From Callorhinus ursinus (Eukaryota > Chordata > Mammalia > Carnivora > Otariidae), in the NCBI RefSeq assembly GCF_003265705.1, contig NW_020312827.1:19803352-19867351 (forward strand): DNA of 64,000 nt. The letters run 5' to 3'. Within the stretch, counting starts at the first letter, position 1; each line of letters begins with the position of its first letter. Shown in pieces: positions 48,612-60,588 of the stretch. The notes under the pieces are model-generated. The model searched no databases. It saw only the letters and a program-made list of their open reading frames with translations, and had not been told where the DNA came from. A program made the position numbers and the translations under genes.

Positions 48612-50455
48612 GCCAGCCACTCTACGCACACAGTTACCAGCAACTTTCTCCCAGGGTTCACTGCTGAGGAATATACCCTTCAAAATGTTAAAGGATTTCT
48701 ACTTCCTGATTGATGGCTTTTTTATCACCAGTTCATTCAACGTGTTGACAACTTTCCAACCAATACAGAAATTTCAACATTAAATATGTTACTCTTCTTT
48801 GAAGATTTTTATACCACCTCGGTACTATATAACCTATAACCCTCTTTTAGTTATTGAGTCAAATCTGTTCATGAAGTCATCAAGTAATGGTCAAAGAGAA
48901 TCTAAAGTGGAATAAGCTAGGATAGTTCATTGACAGTGACACAAATGTAAAAACACACAACACTTATATGTAATAGCACCTATTCTTGGCTTATACACTT
49001 GGAAAAATATATCCTAAACTATTTAGTACCAAAATGGAAGATATGAATATACATATTTATGTGTACATGTATATCACCCACATATTATTTCCAAATTAAC
49101 ACTATACCGTAGAACTGCTCTCCAGGGGAGTGGTAATCAAGTTATGCTCTAACACTAAAAAGCTTCATCTGTTCTCCAAAACAGTCAAACTCATCATAAG
49201 AATAAGTGCTTCCTACCCCCTTGGGTACCACCTTAGTTCTACGTGTCCCACCTGTTGTTCCAGCCATTTCCCAAAGACCAGTTTGTTTGAAGCCTTCAGC
49301 CAGCCTCATGCATGCAGTCTAGAGGTACCTCCCATTCACACAATAAAGCCCCCACTTTTTTTGATTCCAGGGAGTGGGACACCATGCCATGGCACATACT
49401 CATGAGCATCCCGGGAGTTCAAGAGGGTCAATACCTTTGGTGCCACTGTTGACCAGTGAGGATGGAACATTTAGATAAAGCCTTTTGTTTTTTTGTCTCC
49501 CAGGTAGTTAAAATACAAAAACCACAACTGGAGAGTCAGCAGGGTGAGAAAGAGGCTCTTAGACTACATGAAGACAGAGGCCTAGTAATCCCCAGTGAGT
49601 CTGGATTTCCAGCTATCTCCTTGCAGTGATTTAGATACATATGTAAATTGTCATAGACTTTCTAGACTGGGCAATAGACTTTCTAGACTGGGCGCGACCT
49701 CTTAGAGGTCGGACTCAGCCAATATCAAGTGAAGAAGAACCAAGCAGCATGTAACCTAAGAGGTAACAAAATGGTGGTCATTTGAAGCCACTGTGCATGC
49801 ACCACCTTACCCAGCAGCCACCACCATTCACCCATATGACCATACAACAACATCTTTCTCCCCATTAACGACCAACATCTGGTCAGCCCTGCCCATACCA
49901 GGGTCTTCTCATCACATTGGACAGCCAGATAGATAGATTTGAAGTGCATTTCATAAGACTCCTCAGGAGATACTACAAAGATCTGCAAAATACATCCTCA
50001 AAAAACAAACAAACAAAAAAAGAAGATATCCTGTGTTGTCTCCCTTTCTTTCTCAGTTTCATCTTCTTACTCCTGTTCCATAAGAGGACTTCCCAAATGA
50101 TCTGCATGGAAATCATTGTCTCAGATTCTGTGCCCAGGAGAACACAGACTGAAAAGTCTTTTGTAAGGAAACCAAATGTTACAGACAGACCTAATGATAT
50201 TCACCATACTGTACTTGTCTAGACAGCATTATAAATGCTTCAGTATGGTTTTCCAAATACTGGAATAAAGCCAGTATTTTTCTAATTCCTATTATGTAGG
50301 CAATTCAATTATAGATTTTTACTATTTAACATTTGTATTTTATTTTGCAACAGATATTCTATATTTTATTTGGACTCAGCTTTCTAGAAAATTCCATCTG
50401 TAATGTTATGTAGAATGTTAAGAGAATGTAATCCCAATAGCCATTTACCTACCCA
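48612..50455. other. Unassigned stretch with small repeats
   Basis: A C-rich part with AATAAA (49341-49346, 'CACACAATAAAGCCCCCACT') may be an old LTR but has no defined ends. Contains a 21-bp tandem duplication and a perfect hairpin at 49653-49711. No gene. Confidence 0.35.
49653..49711. repeat. 21-bp tandem duplication plus adjacent hairpin
   Basis: ATAGACTTTCTAGACTGGGC occurs at 49653-49672 and again at 49674-49693. Right after it, CGACCTC-TTA-GAGGTCG (49695-49711) is a perfect 7-bp stem with a 3-base loop. Confidence 0.95.
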
Positions 50456-50885
50456 CTTTCTAATGTAAACCCCTGCAGAGATTTGGAGAGATGATGTACT
50501 TACCTACAGGACTACCTGAGTGAGCTAATGAGAGCTGTGTAGCTAAGTTCTGGTCAATGAAATGAAGTGGAAGAGTACAGGACTTCCCGGAATACTCTTT
50601 AAAGGAGAATACAATCTTCTCAGACTTCCTTGCCTTTCCTTTTTGCTTACCAGGAAAATGGGGGCAGTGACTGGATATCCAGCAGCAATTTGAACTATGA
50701 GGTGACTGAGAAATGAAGCCAAGTGTAGGAGATGCAGGAACAGAAATTTGAAGAACCCATGGATTTGCCATGACAACTCTGAATGACCCACCCTCAGATT
50801 TCTGTTACATAAGAAATAATCCTTTTACGTAACCATTATTTGGGGTTTATCTGTCACAGGCCACCAAAAATAATTCTAACTTACA
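50456..50885 (+). mobile_element. Old LTR-like interspersed repeat
   Basis: 'GTTCTGGTCAATGAAATGAA', 'CCTTTCCTTTTTGCTTACC', 'TTTGAACTATGAGGTGACTG', 'AGATTTCTGTTACATAAGAA', 'AATAATTCTAACTTACA' has the order of a common mammalian LTR-like repeat, the same type as at 44456. The frames of 82-103 codons on the minus strand here are by-products. Confidence 0.5.
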
Positions 50886-50927
50886 AAGCCCCACATATAG
50901 AAATTCCAGGCAAATGGTTCATTAAGG

Positions 50928-51119
50928 CAGTGGTTCTCACTAGAAAGAAACATTTGGAAGGGTCTGGACACATTTTCGGTTGTTCCAACTTGAGTGTTGC
51001 TACTGGCATCTAGTAAAGGCTAGAGATGATACTAACCATTCTATAATGAATGCACAGAACAGTGTCACCAAGAATTATCTGGCCTAAAGTATCAATAGCA
51101 TCAAAGTTGAGAAATTCTG
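50928..51119 (+). mobile_element. MER20 (hAT-Charlie non-autonomous element)
   Basis: Starts CAGTGGTTCTC, contains 'GTGTTGCTACTGGCATCTAG', 'CACCAAGAATTATCTGGCCT' and ends 'AGTTGAGAAATTCTG', the reverse complement of the start with mismatches. About 190 bp versus roughly 220 in the family. Imperfect 8-bp flanks (CATTAAGG and TACTAAGC). Confidence 0.9.
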
Positions 51120-52212
51120 TACTAAGCCAATTACTTCCACGTCTGTCTCTCAACACAAATTGATTAGTCTATACAAGATGCTGTCCAAATAATATTAGAA
51201 TAAGCTCATTTCGTTTGCTCATTGCCTTTGGTCTTAGCCTGATTGGTGCTACTTTCTCTTCAAATGTAGCAGTTTTTAAGTTTTCCAGTGCCATTAAGAA
51301 CATATCCTCTCCACCAACCCCCCCCTTTTTTTTCTTAAATTGAGAGAGATCAATGACTGATAAAGTGAGAATTTGAGTTTAGGGCAACTGAATGAAGTAC
51401 CAGATATAACCCAGTTCTACTCACTACATTGTTTTCTTTCTTATAGCTGAAGAGGTTTGTCACTGTGGGAGGTGATTACATGTATTCGGTTATTTTTCCT
51501 GAATTTCATTAGGACAAAAAATATTTTCTGTTCACTTTCTTATTAAATAAAAAATGTTCATCATAGAACACTTGGAATTTATTGAGCAAAGGGAAGAAAG
51601 TTACAACCATTCATAATCTCAATAGTCCCAGAAAAACTATTGTCTGCCATGTATACATTTCTAGATCATTTCTATGTACATACATTAGTACATAAATGAG
51701 ACTATCCTCTACCTGCTCTTTATAACAGCACCCCCCCCCACACACACACACACTCAGAAGTAGATCCTACTTTATGAGTGGTTATCCATCTCTTTCAGAA
51801 GCCCAGGAACCACCCCCCTTTTAAAAGGGAAAAATGACTGGTCACATTTTTCAATGATCGAGTTATACAAAATTTGCTCTGTTTTGAGGATACCTCCTTA
51901 AACCCTAGGGAGCTTTCCTTATGCATAGCAACCAAGGCCACTATTCCTATTTTGTTTGTAGCATCTTCAGTTGCCTTGTAAATGACACCATCCATCCATC
52001 TCCCTCAAACACACTCATGAGCTCACACCCCCGTGCACACATGCACGGATGTACACACCCCCACACACATAACCTTGATAGAAAAATATTTCAGGTTTTA
52101 CATTTAATACATTTCCCAGTAAAGCCTATGAGAAGATACCTTATATAAGCAAAGCCTCAGATAGAAAAAAGAGTCTCCCAGTTTACTACTAACTTAAAGA
52201 GCAAATTGAAAG
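51120..52212. other. Unassigned stretch
   Basis: A (C)n(CA)n tract at 51729-51751. The text around 51560-51720 resembles a widespread old repeat ('CATTCATAATCTCAATAGTC') that I cannot name. No gene. Confidence 0.35.
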
Positions 52213-52213
52213 C

Positions 52214-53209
52214 TGTTAAAATAGATGGCTTAAGAGGGGAGTTACCTCACCGGCAGACGCAGGAGGTTGGAGATATAGTTTGCCCTTACCACCCTGAGAT
52301 ACTTCTTAAAGAACAAAATCATAAGGTTGACAATCTAGAGTTTTGTGAATTAACACCCTGCTCCACAGTATTCTGCAATAATTCACTAAGGGATGATCAC
52401 TGTCCTAAAAGAACTTCAGCTGATTTGCTGGGCCACAATGCCCAAGGTTTGCATTCTCCGGGCTGCACTAGTCAACTACACTTTCAGCGTTAGCCGATTC
52501 TGATTCAGTGGGAGCTATTTTCACCTCTGCAAGTTGTAGATGGTTGCTTTCACTGGAAAATTATTGTACATATACATGAAAACGAATCCTGTTTGGAAGG
52601 ACTTTTCCCTCCCCCACAAGGAAAAGATTGTTTTAGCACTTGGGCAGAAGAGGATTAATTCAGCAAATCTGCATGACTTGAAACCCTGTATATTCCAAAC
52701 AAAGGCCTGTTTTCAGGACTGGTTTTTGAGCAGTTCCAAGGAGAAACCTTGTAGCCCTCAGAATATTCTTCCTGATAAGGTTTTATAGGTTTTTAGGCTT
52801 TGAGCTACTCTGTACCATTTGGGCCAAATGTATCTTAATAGCGTGACTTCTGGTGAAAGACTTTATTGCTCTGGGGGTGGGCTGGAGTCAGAGCTGCTGA
52901 GGTCAGGTGGGCACCGCACGTCTACGTGGCGGCTGATAAAATCCATGGCCACCAATACTCGAGTGAGCTTCCCTCACATGTGTTGTCACACATGGTTGCT
53001 GGAAGAATTACGTGCATCCCTCTGAGACTCCTGAGACACCTGGAAATGTATGCCTGGCTTCTCCCACACTTTGCCCTCTGTGGCTTTTACCTTTGGTGAT
53101 TCTGTGTCTGATCTGCCTCCTTTTGCTGTATTAATCCATAACCGTAAGAAGAGCTTCTGAACTTCTATCTAATCACTGAGCCTGAGGGTGTTCCTGGAGA
53201 CCAACACAC
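52214..53209 (+). mobile_element. ERVL-type LTR (MER21-like)
   Basis: Opens TGTTAAAATAGATGGCTTAA then 'GGGGAGTTACCTCACC' and closes 'CTTCTATCTAATCACTGAGC', 'CTGAGGGTGTTCCTGGAGAC', 'CAACACA', the closing pattern of ERVL LTRs. About 1 kb, in keeping with MER21-class lengths. Relatively GC-rich with several CpGs (52900-52930). Frames of 68-95 codons inside look fortuitous. No clear 5-bp duplication; no internal provirus. Confidence 0.65.
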
Positions 53210-55027
53210 CTCTGTTTGCATATTCTTTTTAGTATCCCAGATCTATAAAGGTATCTGTTCTTTGGGTTTTCCTTTGAAAAAGGAATAGCATTATCCTAAT
53301 TCCCTTGTTAGTGAGTTAAATCTTTAACATGTGTTCATTTTAAGTCTGTAAGTCATGATTTTAGCTTAAAAAAAAAAAACTTAGTAACAGCAAAGTTTCA
53401 TTAAATATTGGGAGCCTCTCCTAGAGTAAATGCAAACTAAGATCCCTCTCCCTTACAGCTTTGCTTCTGGTGAGTATCTCAAGTCCAAGACTAAATTCCT
53501 CTGTATACTGTGCAAAAGCATGTTAGCAAGTGGCAATAAAGGAGAGTTATACCATGTGTTCAGTGGCTAAGCTCTCCTGATTAGCAGACTCAGAAGGCTC
53601 TCAAGATGCAGATTCAGTAAGACTCTGGTGGCAGACCCAGTCTATCTTCTATAAGCCCAGGTGGCAGGGGTCTCTTTGAAGTAGAGGTTTGTAGAACTCC
53701 AAGAGCTGCATGGATATTATTCCACTGTCAAGTTTGCTAAATTCTTACACCTCATTCATGCATTTGCCATCAGAGATATATACAAACTTCTTAAGCAACC
53801 ATCTATGTTTAACACCTTTATTTCACTGATGGAAAATTATTTCTAACACCCCTTATGTTAATAATAAACCTCTCTTGTGTAAATTTCCATATAAGAGTGC
53901 TAAGTTACCACCCCTGAAGGTGTGGATTTCTGATTGGGGTCCTTCACGGGATATGTTGTTTAACCACCTCTGAAGTGTGGATTCCTGAATAGGGTACTAT
54001 AAACACCAACTTTCCCCAGGGTGCAAATTAGAGTTAACTTGCATATACAAACATATTACACTATTAATACCCAAATAGTCTTAAATTCTACACAGACAAT
54101 AGCAGTGCTAGGAACAACACAGACTCGGAGCAATCATGGTCTTTCTTTCAGGTATGCTTTGTTTTCCTTCTTTCTTAATCACTAATCAAAAATTTTTGAG
54201 CATCTACTACCTATGAATAGGATTGTTAGGTTATTGAGTTATTTAAAGATGATTAAGTCTTGGTCCCTCCAAATATAATAGGAAGAAAATAGACTTACCA
54301 AATGTTCTAGGGTGTGTAGGGACTTTATAAGTATTATCTTTATTTTTCACAATAACCTTGAAAGTCTGGTATCATCACCCATCGTATAAAACTGAAGGCT
54401 TATATCTCGCCACACAAGGTGATGATATCCACACTAACCAGAATGAATGTGTCTTAACCCATGTTCTTCTCCCTAGGCATAACAAGTCTCCCTCTCCCTA
54501 CCCCCCCCCTCAAAATTGGACTAACATAAATACGGAAGTATCAGTTCCTAAGCAACTTCATAATGAAATGAAATTAACCTTCAACAAGTGACTTTGTAGG
54601 ACAGCCAACTGTGTTAAGTATCATACATGTCTTATTTTCTCAAAGATTCTAAAAGCTTTGACAGATAATACACGAACTTCAGAAAAGAAGTTGCTTGATT
54701 AGGCATAAAGTAAATGATTAAGTGAGATTTGAACTAAACTTTTTTACACACTTTCTATATCCTCCTACCTAGTAATGCAAAAAAAAAAAATTAAAATGGC
54801 AATTATCATTAGATATGAGGGTAGGATGGGGTCTGGATTAATCGAAATTAAATTCATGAACAATGTTAGGTTTAAGCATTAAATATTGAGAATTTGTACA
54901 TATGAATCTATATGAAATCTCAAAGAAAGTTCAGCATTATTCAGGAAACAGTGAACTCATTGACATGAATGGAACTAGGTTTTTTAAAAGGTGAAATATA
55001 TGCAAATTCATAAGGAAAGTACTTATT
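53210..55027. other. Unassigned stretch with a 56-bp period duplication
   Basis: Weak MIR/L2-like tracts at 54186-54220 and 54310-54420. A tandem duplication lies at 53908-53994. No gene. Confidence 0.35.
53908..53994. repeat. Imperfect tandem duplication, 56-bp period
   Basis: CCACCCCTGAAGGTGTGGAT (from 53908) and CCACCTCTGAAGTGTGGATT (from 53964) lead two similar 31-32 bp units, each ending in a GATTGGGG/GAATAGGG-type motif. Confidence 0.85.
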
Positions 55028-55165
55028 CAACAAATAACCATTGAGTAGCATCCATTTTTCTAGATACTGGAGATACAACAGGGAATAAAATGGACAAAAA
55101 TACCAGCCCTTCAAGGTGCTTATGCTCTAGAAATATCAGTGCAAACAAGTTAGGAATGAACAGAC
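55028..55165 (-). repeat. L2 LINE 3' end
   Basis: 'TATTCAACAAATAACCATTG', 'CTAGATACTGGAGATACAAC', 'GGTGCTTATGCTCTAG' is the reverse complement of the L2 tail. Confidence 0.7.
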
Positions 55166-55989
55166 TATTCAATAAATGTGCTGTGGAGAATTGGCTGCCA
55201 CGATGAATTAATTATTAAATCCCTATCTCACAAAATACATTTTAGGCAGATTAAGAATCTACATGATAAAGTAAAATGCTAAGGTTAGAAGAAAGTAACA
55301 TTTTCATATGGTATGGATTCACAGAAATTGCAACATAACAAAAACTTATGAAAATAAATCTTTCATTAAAAATTTGTCAATCTTAGGATTCCACTCTTTC
55401 AGAGAGATTTGTTAGATGGAAATATATCACTAAGAACTTGAACCCCAGATAATTTTGTTTTAATTGTGTTTGATCTGTAAAGGGGTTGTAGATTTCTGTG
55501 TATGGAGAGAAAGTTCAGTAATATGAACTATGTTAACAATAGTTAACATAGTTCCAACTATGTTAACAATAGTTCATATTACTGAACATATAGTGAACAT
55601 CCTTCAAGCTGATGAGTGGGACATGGTAACTAAAAATGGGGCTCAATATGATTCAGTGTAGGGAAAAGAATCAGTGGTTCTCCACTGCTCCTAATCCCCT
55701 GCCCAAACAAAATCTCTGGGAGAAAGTGAGCTCAGTTCACCAGTCCGGGCTCTTTCTTCATTACTGGATGATAAGCCCCAACTCAATAGGGACTAGTTTT
55801 TTTTTTTTCTTTTTAAGTATATACACATTTCTTAAGTCTGGGAAGATAGAATTAGTCAAGTGAATCATACTATTAATGTGTACTCCATATATTTTGTAAT
55901 TTATATACTTCTAAAGTTTAAGAGGCTTTGTCCTATAAATATTAGTCCTGTTATTCCAATTTAAAATTCATAGTTGAATTGATTTACTC
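55166..55989. other. Unassigned stretch containing a 75-bp palindrome
   Basis: No gene or repeat family recognised apart from the quasi-palindrome at 55513-55587. Confidence 0.4.
55513..55587. repeat. 75-bp quasi-palindrome
   Basis: Outer arms 55513-55531 and 55569-55587 are perfect 19-bp complements; with two single-base bulges the pairing extends to about 31 bp around an 11-base loop (55545-55555). Inside, AACTATGTTAACAATAGTT occurs twice as a direct repeat (55526-55544 and 55556-55574). Confidence 0.95.
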
Positions 55990-56062
55990 AGGACCCTGAG
56001 ATCATGACCTGAGCTGAAATCAAGAGTTGGACACTTAACCAAATGAGCCACCCAGGCACCCC
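55990..56062 (-). mobile_element. SINE head fragment
   Basis: Only the tRNA-like head is present, reversed: 'GGACCCTGAGATCATGACCT' to 'GAGCCACCCAGGCACCCC'. The CT-rich body and tail are missing, so it was truncated at the 3' side after insertion. Confidence 0.92.
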
Positions 56063-56097
56063 AACCATATTTTCAGAAGATAATTTTAGTTTCACCA

Positions 56098-57195
56098 TAT
56101 TGTAAGTTGAATCTACTATATGCATACAAGTTATGTTTTAATTTTTGAACAAACTTTTAGGTCACCTTAGATTTACAAAAAGTTATAAGGAGAGTACAGA
56201 GAATTCCCAGGAGACTCTCATCCAATTTGCCCTATTGTTACATTACATTCCCCTCTGACATTAATCTGGCACATGTGTCAAAACAAGTGAGTGGGGAATT
56301 GATACATTATTAACTAAAGTCTATAATTTATTCATGTTTCACTAGTTTGTACCTAACATCCTTTTTATGTTCCAGGATCCTATTCCAGGGGTTACATTCA
56401 GTCATCATGGCTCCTTAAGGTCATCAAAGTTTTTTGCAGTTTTTTTTTTGTTGTTTGTTTTTTAAACAGAAAAATCCTTATAGACTAGAAGTGCTTAACA
56501 GTTTTGAGCAGTACCAGCCAGGTATTTTGAAGAGTGTCCCTCAATTGGGATTTATCTGATATTTTTCTCATGATTCAGCACTGAGTAGGAGTTTTGAGGA
56601 AGAAGCCCACAGAGGTAAAGTACTATTCTATTCACATATATCAAAATGACATCACTGTGGATGTTAACCTTGACCACCTGGCTAAGGCAGTAGTTATCAG
56701 GTTTCTCCAGTGTAAAGTCGCTCTCTCCACAGGTGCCTCCCCCCCCAGCCCCCTTTTTCCAAATGGTACTCTTTGGAAGAAGTCCCTCAGTGCAGCCCAC
56801 ACGTAAGGACTGGGGAATTATGCTCTACGTCCTTTATAGGAAAATACCTATATAATTCATCTGGAATTTTTCTGCATGTAAGATTTGTCTATTCTCCTCA
56901 TTTATGTATGCATTTGATCATTTATATTGTTCCACTTTGGTCATTGGGAGTTCTTTCAGTTAGATCTCGTGACACTTTGACAGCCATTGGCTTGAGTGTG
57001 CACGTGCACACATGTATATATTTTAATAAGTATGCCCTTGCATTCTCACACTAAAAGTTTCCAGTCTTATTTGGTATATGTCATGGCCAGCCCTAGGGTC
57101 AGCCATTACTCCAGGGACCCATGGTTCCTTTTATCAGAGAATGGCCTTAGAAAGCAAGATCTGGGCATTGAAGAGGCTTGTTGCCACTGGAGCAT
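56098..57195 (-). mobile_element. Ancient L1M-type repeat
   Basis: 'GTACAGAGAATTCCCAGGAG', 'ATTGATACATTATTAACTAA', 'CAATTGGGATTTATCTGATA', 'CACCTGGCTAAGGCAG', 'TACTCTTTGGAAGAAG', 'GGTTCCTTTTATCAGAGAAT' follow in order a long, well-known L1M repeat, which I take to be antisense. It explains the overlapping frames at 56552-57199. The orientation is less certain than the identity. Confidence 0.7.
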
Positions 57196-57540
57196 ATGAA
57201 GCTACTTAAGCATTTAGAAATTTTTGTTTCTTGATTCAAGCAACTATTTTATAGAATAGTATTTAAAATTATATTAAATATGTTTATAAATGCATTTAAA
57301 AATGTTTGAAAGACTTTGGTGTAGGTGTAAATATGATTAAATGTTATTCAAACACTCCTTAAAAGTGATTAAGAATTACTAGGCATAGGTTGAAGTTTTT
57401 ACACTAACCTTAAAAATCAAGAAGGAACTCAGTTTAACTTTGTTTTTTAAAGTTATCAATTGTTAAAAACCCAAATATAGTCTTGCTTATGTACTAAAAA
57501 CCAAACTCTTCAAAGAACCCCAGAACACAATGTACATAAC
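57196..57540. other. Unassigned AT-rich stretch
   Basis: Nothing recognised. Confidence 0.35.
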
Positions 57541-58560
57541 AGTCCTTTTCTCAAGTACTAAAACTGCTATATATCAACTTAAGAAAAGACACTCTTGATA
57601 GAGGTATAAGCAATAAGAATGTACAGGTAATTCACAGGCAGAGAAACCTGAATGTCCAATGAATATATGAAAAGATCCTCAGCTTCACTAACATATTAGT
57701 TTTCTACAGCTGCTTTTGAAAGTTACTGTGAATGTAGTAGCTGAAAATAACACAGAATTTCCTACCTTACAGGAAGTCTGATTGGATCCCACTGGGCCAA
57801 GATCAAGATGGAAGCAGGGTACATGTCTTCCTAGAGGCTCTCCTTACCTTTATCCAGCTTTTAGAGGTCCTCTGCCTCCATCTTCAAATCCAGAAACGTC
57901 CACACAAGACCCCTTCGTGTTGCTGTCTCCCTAGTTCTCCTCCTCTGCTGCCTTGTTCCACTTTTTGAGAACACTTGTGATTAAATTGGAACCACTCGGA
58001 TAATCCAAGCTAATCTCCTTACTCAGTGTCAGCTGATAACAAGTCATTTTACCTGCAAACCTCCACAATTTGACATATTCACAGGTTTTGGTGAGTAGGT
58101 CATGGACATCTGGGGCAGGGGTCAATATTTTTACTTATCACAATTAGTATCATGGGCATTTAATTAAAACTAGGCTCACCTATTCTCATAAACTACCAAA
58201 GGTTAAATTGATTCAACCACTTTGACTTTGGTCTTTTAACTTGAAGAACCACATTTATAGATAAAGAAACTCGAGTAAGTGGGTACAAGGTGTCTACAGA
58301 TCATGTCCATTCTTTTGAATAGCAGAAAAATTTGAAACTAGCTAATTTTTCAACAGGAGGAAATGGGTAAATAGTAATAATCATAGAGCAATATATTATA
58401 TAACAATTAAAATGCATCAAACAGATCTATAGTACATAACATGGATATGTCCTAATAATATAAATTAAACATGCAAAAGATTAGTATTTATGTAATTGTT
58501 TAAATACACACATACATATATAATGTTTACTACATAATATGTGGGGCCTTTTAAGAAAAA
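57541..58560 (+). mobile_element. Old L1M ORF2/3' piece split by an MLT1 LTR
   Basis: Left part ends with 'TATATGAAAAGATCCTCAGC TTCACTAACAT' (57664-57693) and the right part resumes with 'ATTAGTATCATGGGCATTTA' at 58143, which are adjacent in L1 ORF2 (the 'cacatgaaaagatgctcaacatc / attagtcatcaggg' region). It continues through a worn 3' end to about 58560. Confidence 0.65.
57693..58142 (-). mobile_element. MLT1-type LTR (ERVL-MaLR)
   Basis: Plus-strand text from 'ATATTAGTTTTCTACAGCTG' through 'CCTCTGCCTCCATCTTCAAA' to 'TTTTTACTTATCACA' is the reverse complement of an MLT1-like LTR. Near full length. Sits inside the L1M, so it is younger than it. Confidence 0.75.
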
Positions 58561-58970
58561 TACAAAATTAAAAGTGAAAACATAACTTAGGTACATAAAT
58601 GAGTATTTATTTAGATTAAAAAAAGGAAATCATATTATTAAAGTCACTTTTTTCTGAGATCCCCATAAACAATTTGTCAGAAATGAAACCTGGATATCCC
58701 CCCTCATAGATCACTCTCCAATGCCTTCAGAGAGCCAAGTTTGGGGGAAGGGGGACTCTGGGACTTCATTTGCTTCAAGAAAAATCCAGCTCTGTACTTA
58801 TATATGATACAGAAGTATAGCCACATGAATGCCTATTGTAGGTATAACATAGTCTTCATCTAAAATAAATGATCTTCATTTAATAATGAATAGGTAAACA
58901 AATAAATAAGATAATTATTCAAGCACCTGAACCACACTTTTCCCTCATTACAGATGTGGCATCTGAAACT
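58561..58970. other. Unassigned AT-rich stretch
   Basis: Nothing recognised. Confidence 0.35.
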
Positions 58971-59610
58971 CAACCCTTTTACGCCCATTCACCTGTCTCC
59001 CAACAAAGCTAGCTCCCCTTTTTGACTGTTCTGTCTTTACTGACACTACAGTCTCCTGAGCACCTTAATTATTGTTCTAACTTCCCGTTCTCCCTGCTTC
59101 CATCCTTGCCCCCATTTTCTGTTCTGGACAGAGCAGCCCAGATGTTCTTTTAGAATACAGATCATATTGTACCACTTCTGTCTGCACAACCCTCCAGTGG
59201 CTTCACATTTCACTTAGAACAGACCAAAGTTTTTACAGTGGCCTTGTTGCTGCTCCAGGTGTTCAGTCTTCAAGCATTTGGTACTTGGAACCTTCCCCTA
59301 GACAGCTGTGTGGCTCCTTCCTGCACTTACTTGGGCCCCAGGTAAAATGTTATCTATGAGAGAAGCATCTCCAGACCAAACCACTTGATTCAAAACAGCT
59401 CTGCACTATCCCCATCTTTCAGTCCATTCCTTTCCTGTCTTTTTATTAGTTATCACCACCTAACACCCACTTAGTTGTTGACTATCCTGCCCACCGAATA
59501 TAAGCTACAGGGGAGCAGGGACTCCTCATTCTCTGAGGTAGCCAGTACACATAAAGAGCACTCTGCAAATATTGATCGCATGTGAACTGACTGAGCAATC
59601 CAAGTTGGAT
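58971..59610 (+). repeat. L2 LINE 3' region
   Basis: One of the clearest L2 copies: 'TAGAATACAGATCATATTGT', 'CACAACCCTCCAGTGGCTTC', 'CCAAAGTTTTTACAGTGGCC', 'AGGTAAAATGTTATCTATGA', 'GGGGAGCAGGGACTCCTC', 'CACTCTGCAAATATTG' in family order. Confidence 0.8.
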
Positions 59611-59929
59611 TAAGTATTTTAAAGGAGGAGGCTTTTGAGGAGAGAGAACATTCCCAGATATGCAAGGAAAGGTCAAAGAGAAAAGAGAAGTGTAGTGATT
59701 TACCTGGAAGGGAGAGATGAAGACAAACAGGTCACTGGTCTGGCAGCAAGAGACACACTTGGAAAGCAAAGGGACAAGGAAACAACTACAGCTTATTTTT
59801 CTCTGGGGCATCAAGTTTATATGAAAAAACATGTCTTAAAATGCTTTTTCAAAATGTTCCAGTTCAAAATGGTGATGGAGGAGGATCCTGAACTCACCTC
59901 CTCCCAGTGAGAAGCAGACTAGAAAGAGA

Positions 59930-60180
59930 CTGGGCAGTGTCTTAAATGCCAAGATACTAAGTGTCTATCTATTCAATCACCGAGGATTGATTTGGAGATG
60001 TTTTAAAATGCCAATGATGCATCAGAGACATGCTTCAGAAGAATTAATCCACAGTTGTATAATAGATGAATTAAAGAGTGAAGCCATGAGAATTAAAAAG
60101 TGGGTTCGGTGGTTATTTAAGACAAGAAGTCATAAGGGTTTGAATTATCTGTAATTTTGAAGAGACTCAGCAGATGCAGA
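59930..60180 (-). repeat. L2 LINE remnant
   Basis: 'GGGCAGTGTCTTAAATGCCA', 'GATGCATCAGAGACATGCTT', 'AGTCATAAGGGTTTGAATTA' follow an antisense L2 internal region with heavy divergence. Confidence 0.4.
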
Positions 60181-60214
60181 GTATACACAATTAGTCATGT
60201 TTATTCTGGCTACA

Positions 60215-60366
60215 GGTTAAAACTACCTTGGAAACTTTCTAACAACCCCATGCCTGGACCAAACCCTCATTCAATTAAAGTAGAGCATCTCATATAAGAT
60301 CTATATATTAAGAATTTTGTAAAGCCCCCCAGTTGGTTCTAACATGCAGCCAGGATTGAGAACCAC
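60215..60366 (+). mobile_element. MER5-type hAT element
   Basis: 'ACTACCTTGGAAACTTTCTA', 'CATGCCTGGACCAAACCCTC', 'CCCCCAGTTGGTTCTAACAT', 'GATTGAGAACCAC' is the body and right end of a MER5-like non-autonomous hAT element; its left end is missing. Confidence 0.7.
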
Positions 60367-60398
60367 AATTAACAGAGGAATTAATCTCATCACTGGGA

Positions 60399-60584
60399 CA
60401 GTGATTCTCAAAGTGCTGGTCTTCTCAGTACTAACCAAGGATTTGCTAGAAATGCAGATTTCTAATTTGTTAGAATTAGAACCCACCCAGGCTGGATCAA
60501 AAACTCCAGGGGTGGAACCAGTAGTCTGTTTCTTCACAAACCCCCCAAGTGATTCTGACACACAGTGGTATTTGAAAACCACTG
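60399..60584 (+). mobile_element. MER5A-type hAT element
   Basis: Begins CAGTGATTCTCAAAGTGCTG and ends 'GTATTTGAAAACCACTG', matching inverted termini. About 186 bp, close to the 189-bp MER5A length. Contains 'ACTCCAGGGGTGG' and 'CCCAAGTGATTCTGACACAC'. It explains the 128- and 93-codon frames that cross it. Confidence 0.88.
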
Positions 60585-60588
60585 GCCT

